Source: Nonomuraea indica
GTDB lineage: Bacteria > Actinomycetota > Actinomycetes > Streptosporangiales > Streptosporangiaceae
Direction: 5' to 3'
DNA length: 64,000 bases
Assembly: GCF_002850745.1 (NCBI RefSeq)
Contig: NZ_KZ559469.1
Location: forward strand, 604,359-668,358
Shown here in pieces: positions 24,342 through 32,774 of this stretch. How positions within the stretch are numbered: the stretch's first letter is position 1; each line of letters opens with the position of its first letter. Under the pieces are notes generated by a model. It worked only from the letters and a program-made list of their open reading frames with translations. It did not search any database and was not told the DNA's origin. A program made the translations under genes and the position numbers.

Positions 24342-25970
24342 ATGATGGCAGCAGACAGTGTGGACTCCGACTGGGTCGCCAGGTTCGCCGACGACGTGAT
24401 CGCCGACGCGGAGCGCCGGGCCCCGGGCAAACCCGTCGTCTGCGCGTCCGGGCTGAGCCCGTCCGGGCCGATCCACCTGGGCAACCTGCGCGAGGTGATG
24501 ACGCCGCACCTGGTGGCCGACGAGATCCGGCGGCGCGGCCTCGACTGCCTGCACCTGCTGTCGTGGGACGACTACGACCGGTTCCGCAAGGTGCCCGCGG
24601 GGGTGGACCCGTCGTGGGCGGAGCACATCGGCAAGCCGCTCACGTCCGTGCCCGCGCCGCCCGGCAGCCCCCACCGCACCTGGGCCGAGCACTTCAAGGC
24701 CCCGATGACCGCCGCGCTGGAGGAGCTGGGCGTCACCTACCACGGCATCAGCCAGACCGAGCAGTACACCTCGGGCGCCTACCGGGAGCAGATCCTGGTG
24801 GCCATGCGCGAGCGCGAGCGGATCGACGCCGTCCTCGCCCGGTACCGCACCAAGCAGACCGGCGACGCCCCGCCGCCGAAGCCGTACTTCCCTTATCGGC
24901 CCTACTGCGAGCTGTGCGAGCGCGACTCGACCACGGTCACCGCCTACGACGACGACACCACCGAGCTGGCCTACACCTGCGCCTGCGGCTTCGGCGAGAC
25001 CGTGCGGCTGGCCGAGCACGACCGCGGCAAGCTGGTGTGGAAGGTCGACTGGCCGATGCGCTGGGCGTACGAGGGGGTGGTGTTCGAGCCGTCGGGCGTG
25101 GACCACCACTCGCCGGGCTCGGCCTGGGTGGTCGGCGAGCGGATCGTGCGCGAGGTGTTCGGCGGCGAGCAGCCGATCGGCCCCATGTACGCCTTCGTCG
25201 GCATCACCGGGATGGCGAAGATGAGCAGTTCGAAGGGCGACGTGCCGACCCCGGCCGACGCCCTGGAGATCATGGAGGCGCCGGTGCTGCGCTGGCTGTA
25301 CGCCAGGCGCAAGCCGTCCCAGTCGTTCAAGGTGGCCTTCGACCAGGAGATCCACCGGCTGTACGACGAGTGGGACGCGCTCGGCCGCAAGGTCGCCGAC
25401 GGCACGGCGCAGCCGGCCGAGCTGGCCGCGTACGAGCGGGCGACCCGCACGGCCGAGGGGCCGCTGACCGGCACGGAGCGGGCCCTGCCGTACCGGACTC
25501 TGGCCTCGATCGTGGACATCACGACCGGTGACGCCGAGCAGACGCTGCGCATCCTGGGCGACCTCGACGCGATCGGCTCGCTGGAGGAGGCCCGGCCGCG
25601 GCTGGACCGCGCGCAGCGCTGGGTGGACACGCAGCTTCCCGCCGACCAGCGCACCCGCGTGCTGGACGCGCCGGACGACGGACTGCTCGGCTCGCTCGGC
25701 GAGGACGACCGCGAGGCGCTGCGGCTGCTCGCCGACGGCCTCGACGAGCACTGGTCGCTCGACGGGCTGACCACGCTGGTGTACGGGGTGCCGAAGCTGC
25801 TGGCGGGGCTGCCCGCCGACGCCAAGCCGACACCCGAGGTGAAGGCGGCCCAGCGCGCGTTCTTCGCCCTGCTCTACCGGCTGCTCGTGGGGCGCGAGAC
25901 CGGACCGCGGCTGCCGACGCTGCTGCTGGCCGTGGGCGCCGACCGGGTGCGCAAGCTGGTGGGCCGGTAG
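24342..25970 (+). CDS. lysS: Class I lysyl-tRNA synthetase
   Basis: 542-aa class I (archaeal-type) LysRS. The HIGH-like motif is GPIHLGNLRE, the KMSKS motif MAKMSSSKGDVPT, and a zinc-binding set CELCERDS...CACGF lies between. It is unrelated to the class II LysRS found in most bacteria; some actinomycetes carry both. ATG at 24342 (MMAADSVDSDW) is chosen over GTG at 24273, whose extra residues are Arg-rich. It stands alone, 73 bases after the phosphatase gene, and is followed by a strong hairpin. Confidence 0.92.
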   Translation: MMAADSVDSDWVARFADDVIADAERRAPGKPVVCASGLSPSGPIHLGNLREVMTPHLVADEIRRRGLDCLHLLSWDDYDRFRKVPAGVDPSWAEHIGKPLTSVPAPPGSPHRTWAEHFKAPMTAALEELGVTYHGISQTEQYTSGAYREQILVAMRERERIDAVLARYRTKQTGDAPPPKPYFPYRPYCELCERDSTTVTAYDDDTTELAYTCACGFGETVRLAEHDRGKLVWKVDWPMRWAYEGVVFEPSGVDHHSPGSAWVVGERIVREVFGGEQPIGPMYAFVGITGMAKMSSSKGDVPTPADALEIMEAPVLRWLYARRKPSQSFKVAFDQEIHRLYDEWDALGRKVADGTAQPAELAAYERATRTAEGPLTGTERALPYRTLASIVDITTGDAEQTLRILGDLDAIGSLEEARPRLDRAQRWVDTQLPADQRTRVLDAPDDGLLGSLGEDDREALRLLADGLDEHWSLDGLTTLVYGVPKLLAGLPADAKPTPEVKAAQRAFFALLYRLLVGRETGPRLPTLLLAVGADRVRKLVGR

Positions 25971-25997
25971 GCCGTACGAGGTCGTGCGGGAGGTGGT

Positions 25998-26029
25998 GGC
26001 CGCCTCCGGCAGCCCTGCCGGAGGCGGCC
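25998..26029. terminator. Bidirectional hairpin terminator
   Basis: Perfect 14-base inverted repeat GGCCGCCTCCGGCA (25998-26011) and its complement (26016-26029), loop GCCC, between the convergent lysS and ridA-like genes. Confidence 0.8.
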
Positions 26030-26037
26030 GGGTCGCG

Positions 26038-26439
26038 TCAAGCGACCGCGGTCCCCTCCAGTTCGACCATCAGGTCGGGGATCGCCAGCCGTGTCACCCC
26101 GAGCATCGTGGTGGACGGCGCCACCCCGGCGGCGCCCAACCGCGACGCGAGCACGCCGTAGTGCTCGAAGAGCCGGTCGACGTCGGTGGTGTAGACGTTG
26201 AGCCGGACGAGGTCCGCGAGGGACATGCCGGCCTCGCCGAGCACGGCCTCCAGGTTGTCGAGGCTCAGCGCCAGCTGCGCCGCCATGTCGCCGGCGTGCA
26301 GGGGCTTGCCGTCGCCGCTCATCGCGGTCTGCCCGGAGCAGTAGAGGGTCCGGGTGTGCCCGGAGACGATCTCACCCTGGTTGTACCCCATCTCCACCGA
26401 CCACGCCCACGGGTTGACCGCGGTTCGCTCCATTGCCAT
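26038..26439 (-). CDS. RidA family protein
   Basis: 133-aa RidA/YjgF-type protein, distinct from the one at 4.3 kb. Typical pieces are LYCSGQTAMSGDGKPLHAGD, ALSLDNLEAVLGEAG, LVRLNVYTTDVD and a C-terminal DLMVELEGTAVA. ATG at 26439 is supported by GGAGCTGAC upstream. It is divergent from a WYL-type regulator across about 130 bases, and the pair is a common arrangement in which the regulator controls the enzyme. Enamine deamination is the family activity; the conserved active-site arginine is not certain here. Confidence 0.87.
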   Translation of the reverse strand: MAMERTAVNPWAWSVEMGYNQGEIVSGHTRTLYCSGQTAMSGDGKPLHAGDMAAQLALSLDNLEAVLGEAGMSLADLVRLNVYTTDVDRLFEHYGVLASRLGAAGVAPSTTMLGVTRLAIPDLMVELEGTAVA

Positions 26440-26532
26440 GTCAGCTCCAATTCGGTTCGTCGGCATCACGCGCATGGATCGGCTCGGCACCCTGCCGGCC
26501 TCTCGTCGCGGGGATGAGCCTGCCAACGAATC

Positions 26533-26549
26533 ACGACATCTTGTGTCGT
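26533..26549. promoter_or_regulatory. Palindrome in the RidA/WYL divergent promoter
   Basis: ACGACA (26533-26538) and TGTCGT (26544-26549) with a 5-base spacer, followed by TATATT at 26550-26555, a good -10. It lies 21 bases before the regulator start and is a likely site for the WYL protein. Confidence 0.6.
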
Positions 26550-26570
26550 ATATTTCGGTAAGTTCCTCAT

Positions 26571-27545
26571 ATGCGGGCCGACCGGTTGGTGTCGCTGGTG
26601 CTGCTGCTTCGACAGCACGGCCGGCTGTCGGCGACCGCGCTGGCCCGCGAGCTGGAGGTGTCCACCCGCACCGTGCTGCGCGACATCGAGGCGCTGTCCG
26701 CGGCCGGTGTCCCGGTCTACGCCGAACGCGGCCGGCACGGCGGTTTCGCGTTGTTGCCTGGTTTCCGGACCGAGCTCACCGGGTTGAACCCCGACGAGGC
26801 GCTCGCCCTGCTGGTCGCCGGGTCACGGCGCGGCGCGCAGGCGTTCGGCCTCGGCTCAGCGCTCGCTTCGGCGATGCTCAAGGTGGTCGACGCGCTCCCC
26901 GAGAGCTATCGGGACACCGCGGCCGGCGCCGCCGAGCGCTTGCTCATCGAGCCGGAGACCGACCTCCTCTCGCGCCGGCTGGCCGACGAGGAGGTGCCTG
27001 ACGCCGTGGCGGCCAAGGTCCTGCGCGCGGTGTTCGCCGGACGCAGGCTGCGGATCCACTACGCGGCTGTGGACCAGGACCCGAAGTGGCGCACGGTGGA
27101 CCCGATCGGCCTGGTCACCATCCGCGACCGGGGCTACTTGCTGGCCACGAGGTCCGGAGAGGACCGCACCTACCGGCTGTCCCGGGTCCTGGCCGCCGAG
27201 GAACTCGCGGAGCCCGCGCAGCGACCGGACCGGGTCGATCTGGACCGGGCTTGGAAGGACCGCGGCACCCGCTTCCGGGCCGGCGGCGACCAGGTCACCG
27301 TGCTGGTGCGGATGAACCCGGCGCGGCGGGAGGACCTGCTGGGCACCGCGCTGGCCGTACGCGCCGAAGAAGCCGACCCGGACGGCCGGCTGCGGCTGGA
27401 GGTGACCTTCCAGGACTCACGCCATGCCACGTGGGCGCTGTGGCAGCTCGGCACGGACGCCGAGGCCCTGGCCCCGCAGTGGTTGCGCACCCGTCTGCGC
27501 GACCGCGCCGCCGCGGTCGCCACCCGCTACGGAGCCTCCCCCTGA
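26571..27545 (+). CDS. WYL-domain (YafY/DeoR-like) transcriptional regulator
   Basis: 324 aa. An N-terminal winged helix of HTH_11 type spans about 1-60 (LSATALARELEVSTRTVLRD), followed by the WYL domain about 140-220 (LRIHYAAVDQDPKWRTVDPI, then RGYLLATRS) and a C-terminal WCX extension. WYL regulators bind single-stranded nucleic acid or small ligands. The Trp-Tyr-Leu core here reads GYLLA. It is divergent from ridA-like gene and probably acts on the palindrome at 26533-26549. ATG at 26571 is the first start. Confidence 0.9.
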   Translation: MRADRLVSLVLLLRQHGRLSATALARELEVSTRTVLRDIEALSAAGVPVYAERGRHGGFALLPGFRTELTGLNPDEALALLVAGSRRGAQAFGLGSALASAMLKVVDALPESYRDTAAGAAERLLIEPETDLLSRRLADEEVPDAVAAKVLRAVFAGRRLRIHYAAVDQDPKWRTVDPIGLVTIRDRGYLLATRSGEDRTYRLSRVLAAEELAEPAQRPDRVDLDRAWKDRGTRFRAGGDQVTVLVRMNPARREDLLGTALAVRAEEADPDGRLRLEVTFQDSRHATWALWQLGTDAEALAPQWLRTRLRDRAAAVATRYGASP

Positions 27546-27746
27546 CAGGGGTCGCCCAACGGGCCCGGCTGCCGCTGCTGCGCCAGCACCTCATATTCAC
27601 AGCGCCGGGTCAAGGACTCTTGCCCGGGCCCGAAACCCGGCCTGACCAGGTAACAGAACGGTCACTACGGCCGCACACATATAGATCATTGATCTCTGCA
27701 AGACGAAGTCAAGCCACTTGCAGGTGGGCCGGGCCATCTTCTGAGC

Positions 27747-28472
27747 ATGAACATGGAGCCGTTCGCCGCCAGCGTCACAGTCGTCGTCCCCGCGATGAAC
27801 GAAGCCGACAACCTGCCGCACGTCTTCGCCACGTTGCCCGCGTGGATCGACGAGGTCGTCCTCGTCGACGGCAACTCCACCGACGACACCGTGGCCGTCG
27901 CCCGCCGCCTGCGCCCCGGCCTCCGGGTCGTCACGCAGAGCGGGCGCGGCAAGGGCAACGCGCTGATCGAGGGTTTCGCCGCCGCCCGCGGCGACATCAT
28001 CGTGATGATCGACGCCGACGGCTCCACCGACGGCCGGGAGATCTACTCCTTCGTCAGGGCCCTGCTCGACGGCGCCGACTTCGCCAAGGGCTCCAGGTAC
28101 GCCCCGGGCGGCGGCTCCGACGACATCAGCCGGCTGCGCTCCCTCGGCAACGTGGCCCTGACCGGGCTGACCAACCTGCTCTACGGCACCCGCTACACCG
28201 ACCTGTGCTACGGCTACAACGCCTTCTGGGCCCGCCACCTCGACGCGATGGCGCTCGACTGCGACGGTTTCGAGATCGAGACGCTGATGAACGTCCGCGC
28301 CGCCCAGGCCGGGCTCACCATCGCCGAGGTGCCCAGCCACGAGCGCACCCGCATCCACGGCGAGAGCAACCTGCACGCGGTGCGCGACGGCTGGCGGGTG
28401 CTGAAGACGATCTTCCGCGAGCGCTTCCGCGGGGCCGCCACCCCGCAGACCCAGGTGGCGCTGGCCAAGTAG
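27747..28472 (+). CDS. GT2 family glycosyltransferase
   Basis: 241-aa soluble family 2 glycosyltransferase (DPM1/polyprenol-phosphate type layout). Nucleotide-sugar motifs are VTVVVPAMNEADNLPHV, VLVDGNSTDDTV, the metal motif IVMIDADGSTDG, and GFEIETLMNVRAAQAG near the end. No C-terminal membrane helices are seen, so it may act on a lipid carrier with a partner or on a soluble acceptor. The 200-base upstream gap holds CTGCAAG/CTTGCAG arms (27696-27702, 27717-27723). ATG at 27747 or 27753. Confidence 0.85.
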   Translation: MNMEPFAASVTVVVPAMNEADNLPHVFATLPAWIDEVVLVDGNSTDDTVAVARRLRPGLRVVTQSGRGKGNALIEGFAAARGDIIVMIDADGSTDGREIYSFVRALLDGADFAKGSRYAPGGGSDDISRLRSLGNVALTGLTNLLYGTRYTDLCYGYNAFWARHLDAMALDCDGFEIETLMNVRAAQAGLTIAEVPSHERTRIHGESNLHAVRDGWRVLKTIFRERFRGAATPQTQVALAK

Positions 28473-28521
28473 GAGCCACCCGGTTTCGCGCCCGCGCGGC
28501 CGTGGATGACATCCTCTGATC

Positions 28522-29493
28522 ATGCGCTACATCGTGATCGGGGCAGGAGCAGTCGGCGGCACCATCGGCGCCCGCCTCTTCCAGGGCGGGCACGACGTGC
28601 TGCTGATCGCCCGCGGCGCCCACTACGAGGCGTTGCGGACCGGCGGCCTGAGGCTGATCACCCCGCACGCCGTCGAGACCCTCCCCGTCCCCGTCGCCGA
28701 CGGCCCCGTCGCGACCGGCGAGGACGACGTGCTGGTCCTGGCCACCAAGTCGCAGGACACGATCGCGGCCCTCGACCCCTGGCCCCGGCACCTGCCCGTC
28801 GTGTGCGCGCAGAACGGCGTCGACAACGAGCGGACCGCGCTGCGCCGGTTCGCCGAGGTGTACGGCATGTGCGTGTGGATGCCCGCCCTGCACCTCGAAC
28901 CCGGCGCGGTGACCGCCTACGGCCACCCGCACTCCGGGATGCTGCACGTCGGCCGTTATCCCCAGGGTGTGGACGACCGCGCCCGGCAGATGGTCGCCGA
29001 CCTGACCAAGAGCGGGCTCGTCGCGCCGGCCACGCCCGAGGTGATGCGCTGGAAGTACGGCAAGCTGCTCGGCAACCTGGGCAACGCGATCGAGGCGCTG
29101 TGCGAGCGCGCCCCCGGCTTGGAGACCCTGCACGAGCGGGCCAGGGCCGAGGGCGCCGCCGTGCTGGAGGAGGCCGGCATCCCCTACGTGACCCCGCAGG
29201 AGGAGCGCGAGGCCCGGCGCCACCAGGTGGACGTCCTGCCCATCGACGGGGTCTCGCGCGGCGGCGGCTCGTCGTGGCAGAGCCTGGCCCGGGGCAGCGG
29301 CTCCATCGAGGCCGACTACCTCAACGGCGAGATCGTCCTGCTCGGCCGGGAGTACGGCATCCCCACCCCCGTCAACGAGGTGCTCCAGCTCGAGGCCGGC
29401 CGGTTCGCCCGCGAGAAGCTGCCGCCCGGGTCGATGCCGGTGGAGCGGCTCGCCGCGCTCATCGACGAGCGTTCCGCAGCCGTATCCCGCTGA
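28522..29493 (+). CDS. Ketopantoate reductase family (ApbA/PanE-like) protein
   Basis: 323-aa NADPH-dependent reductase. The Rossmann motif GAGAVGGTIGARLF is at the N-terminus, LATKSQDT and CAQNGVDNE are the second coenzyme region, KYGKLLGNLGNAIEALC carries the active-site lysine, and GSIEADYLNGEIVLLGREYG with IPTPVNEVL is the C-terminal substrate region. True PanE makes pantoate for CoA; many homologues differ, and no pan genes are near. It ends overlapping the convergent DUF6886 gene by 35 bases. Confidence 0.85.
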   Translation: MRYIVIGAGAVGGTIGARLFQGGHDVLLIARGAHYEALRTGGLRLITPHAVETLPVPVADGPVATGEDDVLVLATKSQDTIAALDPWPRHLPVVCAQNGVDNERTALRRFAEVYGMCVWMPALHLEPGAVTAYGHPHSGMLHVGRYPQGVDDRARQMVADLTKSGLVAPATPEVMRWKYGKLLGNLGNAIEALCERAPGLETLHERARAEGAAVLEEAGIPYVTPQEEREARRHQVDVLPIDGVSRGGGSSWQSLARGSGSIEADYLNGEIVLLGREYGIPTPVNEVLQLEAGRFAREKLPPGSMPVERLAALIDERSAAVSR

Positions 29494-29995
29494 AGCCGAG
29501 CGTGCCGGCGGTCACCTCGTCCCAGAACGGCCAGAGCCGGTCCAGCACGCGCAGCTGGATGCCCGCCTCCTCGTGCAGCGCGAGCAGGTCTCCGACCGGC
29601 TCGGGCGGGCCCAGCGGCCGCACCGGCACGGTCGCCACGACGGCGTGCGGCGGGTCGCCGATGGGCCTGAACGGCTCGGCCGGCAACCGGTACGCGTACA
29701 GGCGCACTTCCATGATCACTTTCAGCCAGCCGTATTCCACGGCGTGCACCCGATCTCCGCAGCCCGCGCCGAGGATGCGGGCGGCGTCGTCGTCGGTGGT
29801 GCCCGTGTCGCGCCAGGCCATCACCCGGGGGCAGTCGCGCGGGAACCAGTAGTCGGGGCAGCGGTCGGCGCCCACCGCCCAGACGTACGGGTCCGGCTCG
29901 CGGGAGGTCGGGGCGACGTGCGGCGCGAACGTCGTGATCGTCGCGTCCTCGGAGAAGTGGAGCACCTGTCCCGGCTCGGGTCTCATACCGATCAT
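29459..29995 (-). CDS. DUF6886 family protein
   Basis: 178-aa conserved protein of unknown function. Recognisable parts are VLHFSEDATITTFAPHVA, then VWAVGADRCPDYWFPRDCPR and VEYGWLKVIMEVRLYAYRLP; Bacillus homologues begin with the same LxHFSEE..I..F.PR pattern. No membrane or signal segment. The fold may be ADP-ribosyltransferase-like by analogy with other short YHxS families, but no catalytic residue can be claimed. It overlaps the reductase gene tail by 35 bases. ATG at 29995 or 29986. Confidence 0.7.
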   Translation of the reverse strand: MIGMRPEPGQVLHFSEDATITTFAPHVAPTSREPDPYVWAVGADRCPDYWFPRDCPRVMAWRDTGTTDDDAARILGAGCGDRVHAVEYGWLKVIMEVRLYAYRLPAEPFRPIGDPPHAVVATVPVRPLGPPEPVGDLLALHEEAGIQLRVLDRLWPFWDEVTAGTLGFSGIRLRNARR

Positions 29996-30091
29996 GATGA
30001 CCTGGAACCCCTACCGGAGAGGCGCCGGTGCGGAATACCGGCCCGAAGCGTGGGCAGTGGAGTGACGCACTGACGACAAGGGGTGAGTTGG

Positions 30092-30592
30092 ATGATCTTC
30101 TTAGGACTACTCCTGGTCCTGCTCGCTGCCGGAGCGATCGCCTGGGTCGCCACCGAGGACAGCACCGCGTACAACCTGTTCGGCTACATGTTCGAGCCCA
30201 ACCACGTCGAGATGTTCGCGGCCGGCGCCGTCACGGCGGCGGTCCTGATCGCGGGCCTCGCCCTGATGGTCGCGGGCTCGCGCCACGCGGCCCGGCGACG
30301 CCGCCAGATGCGCAGCGCCAAGGCCGAGGCCTCGCACCGGGTCGCCCGGCTGGAGGACGAGAAGCGCGAGCTGGAGCGTCGCCTCGAACGTGAGCAGGCC
30401 GCCGAGCGGCAGCAGGCCGAGGAGCGCCGCAGGACCGCCGCGCAGGAACGCGCCGAGCGGGAGCGTGCCGCCGAGCAGGAGCGCGCCGGGCGGGAGCGCG
30501 CCGCCGAGCGGACCACTGCTCCGCACGCCGTCCCCCGCCAGGCCACGGGCGACCGGCTCGTCGCGCGCGGCTCCGAGGACACCAGGCGGTAG
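30092..30592 (+). CDS. Membrane protein with two TM helices and charged coiled-coil tail
   Basis: 166 aa. TM1 is about residues 1-18 (MIFLGLLLVLLAAGAIAWVA), TM2 about 44-63 (AAGAVTAAVLIAGLALMVAG), then RHAARRRRQM and a long Glu/Arg/Ala coiled coil (LEDEKRELERRLEREQAAER and onwards). The topology places the basic coil in the cytoplasm. Family unknown; it resembles LapA-like or DUF1049-type small proteins only in layout. ATG at 30092 is preferred, with AAGGGG upstream; GTG at 30083 would put the ribosome site too close. Confidence 0.65.
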   Translation: MIFLGLLLVLLAAGAIAWVATEDSTAYNLFGYMFEPNHVEMFAAGAVTAAVLIAGLALMVAGSRHAARRRRQMRSAKAEASHRVARLEDEKRELERRLEREQAAERQQAEERRRTAAQERAERERAAEQERAGRERAAERTTAPHAVPRQATGDRLVARGSEDTRR

Positions 30593-30631
30593 CGGCGTCG
30601 CCATGCGCCGCACAACAGGCGAGCACGGAAC

Positions 30632-30673
30632 GATCCGGCGCGAGGGCCCCCATGCGGGCCCTCGCGCCGGATC
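30632..30673. terminator. Strong hairpin terminator, 18-base arms
   Basis: Perfect inverted repeat: GATCCGGCGCGAGGGCCC at 30632-30649, 6-base loop CCATGC, and the complement at 30656-30673. It separates the coiled-coil protein gene from the sensor kinase gene. Confidence 0.8.
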
Positions 30674-30736
30674 ATGAATATCCCGACACTTGGGGTGTAC
30701 TCTGCGAGGCGATCTCATCATGCCTCCGGAGGTCGC

Positions 30737-32638
30737 ATGCCCCCCAGACGTGGCCGTCCCATCGCGCTCAAGCTGCTGGTCCTGCTGCTCGTGCCGCTCA
30801 CCTCCCTGGTCGGGCTGTGGGCGTTCGCCGCGAGCCTGACCGGGGGCGACGGCCTGCGCCTCCTCCAGATCAACGAGCTGGTGCGCAACCTGTCCAACCC
30901 GGCGGAGCAGATGGACGTCCAGCTGCAGAGCGAGCGGCTCATCTCCGTCGAGTTCCTCACCAGCGGCCGGGGCCGCGACCGGCTCACGACCCAGCGCGCG
31001 CTGACCGACCGGACCGTCACCACGTTCCGGCAGCTCGCGGCCCAGCAGCGCGACCTGTCACCGCAGATGGCCGCCCAGCTCACCGCCCTGTACGGCAAGC
31101 TCGACGAGCTGCCCAGGATCCGCCGCGAGGTCGACGGCGCGAGCCCGGCGCCGCTCGCGGTGATCGACGGCTACAGCCAGATCGTGGACGCGACGTTCCG
31201 CATGCGTGACGCCATGGTGCTGGTGCCCGTCACCTCCCTCTACCGCAAGGCCAGGGCCGTCACCATGCTCGGCGAGGCCAAGGACTTCCTGTCGCGGGAG
31301 CGGGCCGTCATCACCGTCGTGCTGGCCCGGGGCCGCGCGACCGAGGCCGAGCGCGAGGCGTTCATCGGCATGGCGGCCACCCGGCGGCTCCTCTACACGC
31401 AGGCGCTGCCGCACCTCGACGCCGGGCTGCGGGCGCCGTACGAGCAGCTGGTCGGCTCACCCGCCTACCGGGAGCTCCTGGACGTGGAGAACTCCCTGCG
31501 CGGCGAGGCCGTCCTCACCGAGCTGCCCGCCACCGCGGCCACCTGGACGGTCGACGCCGCCAACCTGTGGGCGGCGGTCGAACGCAACCAGTTCGGGGCC
31601 GTCCAGGCCGTCGTGCAGCGGGTGGACCCGGCCGCCGACAGCATCCTCACCAGGATCGGCGTGACGGGGGGCGTGGGCCTGCTCGCGGTCGTCGCCTCGG
31701 TCCTGCTGTCGCTGCGCTTCCGCCGCCGCCTGGGCGACGAGCTGGCCGGCCTGCGCGACGCCGCCACCGAGCTGGCCGAGATCCGGCTGGCCGGGCTGGT
31801 CGAGCGGCTGCGGGCCGGCGGGCAGGCTCCCTCGCCCGAGGAGGTGGCGCCGCTGGAGGTCAAGGCCGACACCGCGGAGGTGCGCGACATCGTCGCGGCG
31901 TTCAACCAGGTCCAGGCCACGGCGGTGGAGGCCGCGGTGGACCAGGCCCGGCTGCGCCACGGGGTCAGCCAGGTCTTCGTCAACCTGGCCCGGCGCAACC
32001 AGTCGCTGCTGCACCGCCAGCTCCTCCAGCTCGACGCCATGGAGCGCAAGACGGAGGAGCCCGAGGTCCTGGAGGACCTCTTCAGGCTCGACCACCTCAC
32101 CACCCGCATGCGCCGGCACGCCGAGAGCCTGCTCATCCTGTCGGACCAGGCGCCGGGACGCGGCTGGCGCAATCCGGTGCCCGTCCACGACGTGCTGCGC
32201 GCCGCCGTCGCGGAGGTCGAGGAGTACCAGCGGGTCGAGGTGCTGCAGCCGCCGCCCGTCGCGGTGCTGGGCAGCGCGGTCACCGACGTGGCCCACCTGG
32301 TGGCCGAGCTGGTGGAGAACGCCACATTGTTCTCGCCTCCGGAGACCCGGGTGGACCTGCGGACCACGGCCACCCGCAGCGGGATCACCGTCGAGGTGGA
32401 GGACCGCGGGCTCGGGCTGGCGCGGGCCGAGCTGGACGAGCTGAACGCGCGGCTGGCCGAGATGCCGGAGTTCGACCTGGCGCAGAGCGACCGGCTCGGC
32501 CTGTTCGTGGTGAGCAGGCTGGCGGCCCGGCACGGCATCAAGGTCTGGTTGGGGCCGTCGCCGTACGGGGGGTTGACGGCGAGCGTCGCGTTGCCGTCGT
32601 CGCTGCTCGCCGACCAGCCGGCCCTGGCCGGTCGCTGA
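30737..32638 (+). CDS. NIT-domain sensor histidine kinase (orphan)
   Basis: 633 aa from ATG at 30737, with GGAGG 7 bases upstream. TM1 is about 11-32 (LKLLVLLLVPLTSLVGLWAF). An extracytoplasmic all-helical nitrate/nitrite-sensing (NIT) domain spans about 45-300. TM2 is about 310-330, then HAMP-like and dimerisation helices (DLFRLDHLTTRMRRHAESLL) and an HATPase domain with LVAELVENATLFSPPE and VEDRGLGLARAELDEL. This is the kinase-like subunit type (CvnA) of Streptomyces conservons, but no roadblock, DUF742 or G-protein genes follow, so it is an orphan. It may not autophosphorylate in the usual way. Confidence 0.87.
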   Translation: MPPRRGRPIALKLLVLLLVPLTSLVGLWAFAASLTGGDGLRLLQINELVRNLSNPAEQMDVQLQSERLISVEFLTSGRGRDRLTTQRALTDRTVTTFRQLAAQQRDLSPQMAAQLTALYGKLDELPRIRREVDGASPAPLAVIDGYSQIVDATFRMRDAMVLVPVTSLYRKARAVTMLGEAKDFLSRERAVITVVLARGRATEAEREAFIGMAATRRLLYTQALPHLDAGLRAPYEQLVGSPAYRELLDVENSLRGEAVLTELPATAATWTVDAANLWAAVERNQFGAVQAVVQRVDPAADSILTRIGVTGGVGLLAVVASVLLSLRFRRRLGDELAGLRDAATELAEIRLAGLVERLRAGGQAPSPEEVAPLEVKADTAEVRDIVAAFNQVQATAVEAAVDQARLRHGVSQVFVNLARRNQSLLHRQLLQLDAMERKTEEPEVLEDLFRLDHLTTRMRRHAESLLILSDQAPGRGWRNPVPVHDVLRAAVAEVEEYQRVEVLQPPPVAVLGSAVTDVAHLVAELVENATLFSPPETRVDLRTTATRSGITVEVEDRGLGLARAELDELNARLAEMPEFDLAQSDRLGLFVVSRLAARHGIKVWLGPSPYGGLTASVALPSSLLADQPALAGR

Positions 32639-32680
32639 CGCCACGGAGCGGCGGAACGGCCCTCCGGCCGGAGCCGCAGG

Positions 32681-32753
32681 AGCGGCCCAGCGGGTCAGAA
32701 CGACCGGAGCGGCCCGGCGGGTCAGAACGACCGGAGCGGCCCGCGGGTGAGCG
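32681..32753. repeat. 27-base tandem repeat after the NIT kinase
   Basis: Two nearly identical 27-base units (32681-32707 and 32708-32734, starting AGCGGCCC and containing GCGGGTCAGAACGACCGG) plus a partial third from 32735. It lies between convergent genes and does not code for anything evident. Confidence 0.7.
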
Positions 32754-32774
32754 TGGCAGGGGCGCCCCCGCGGG

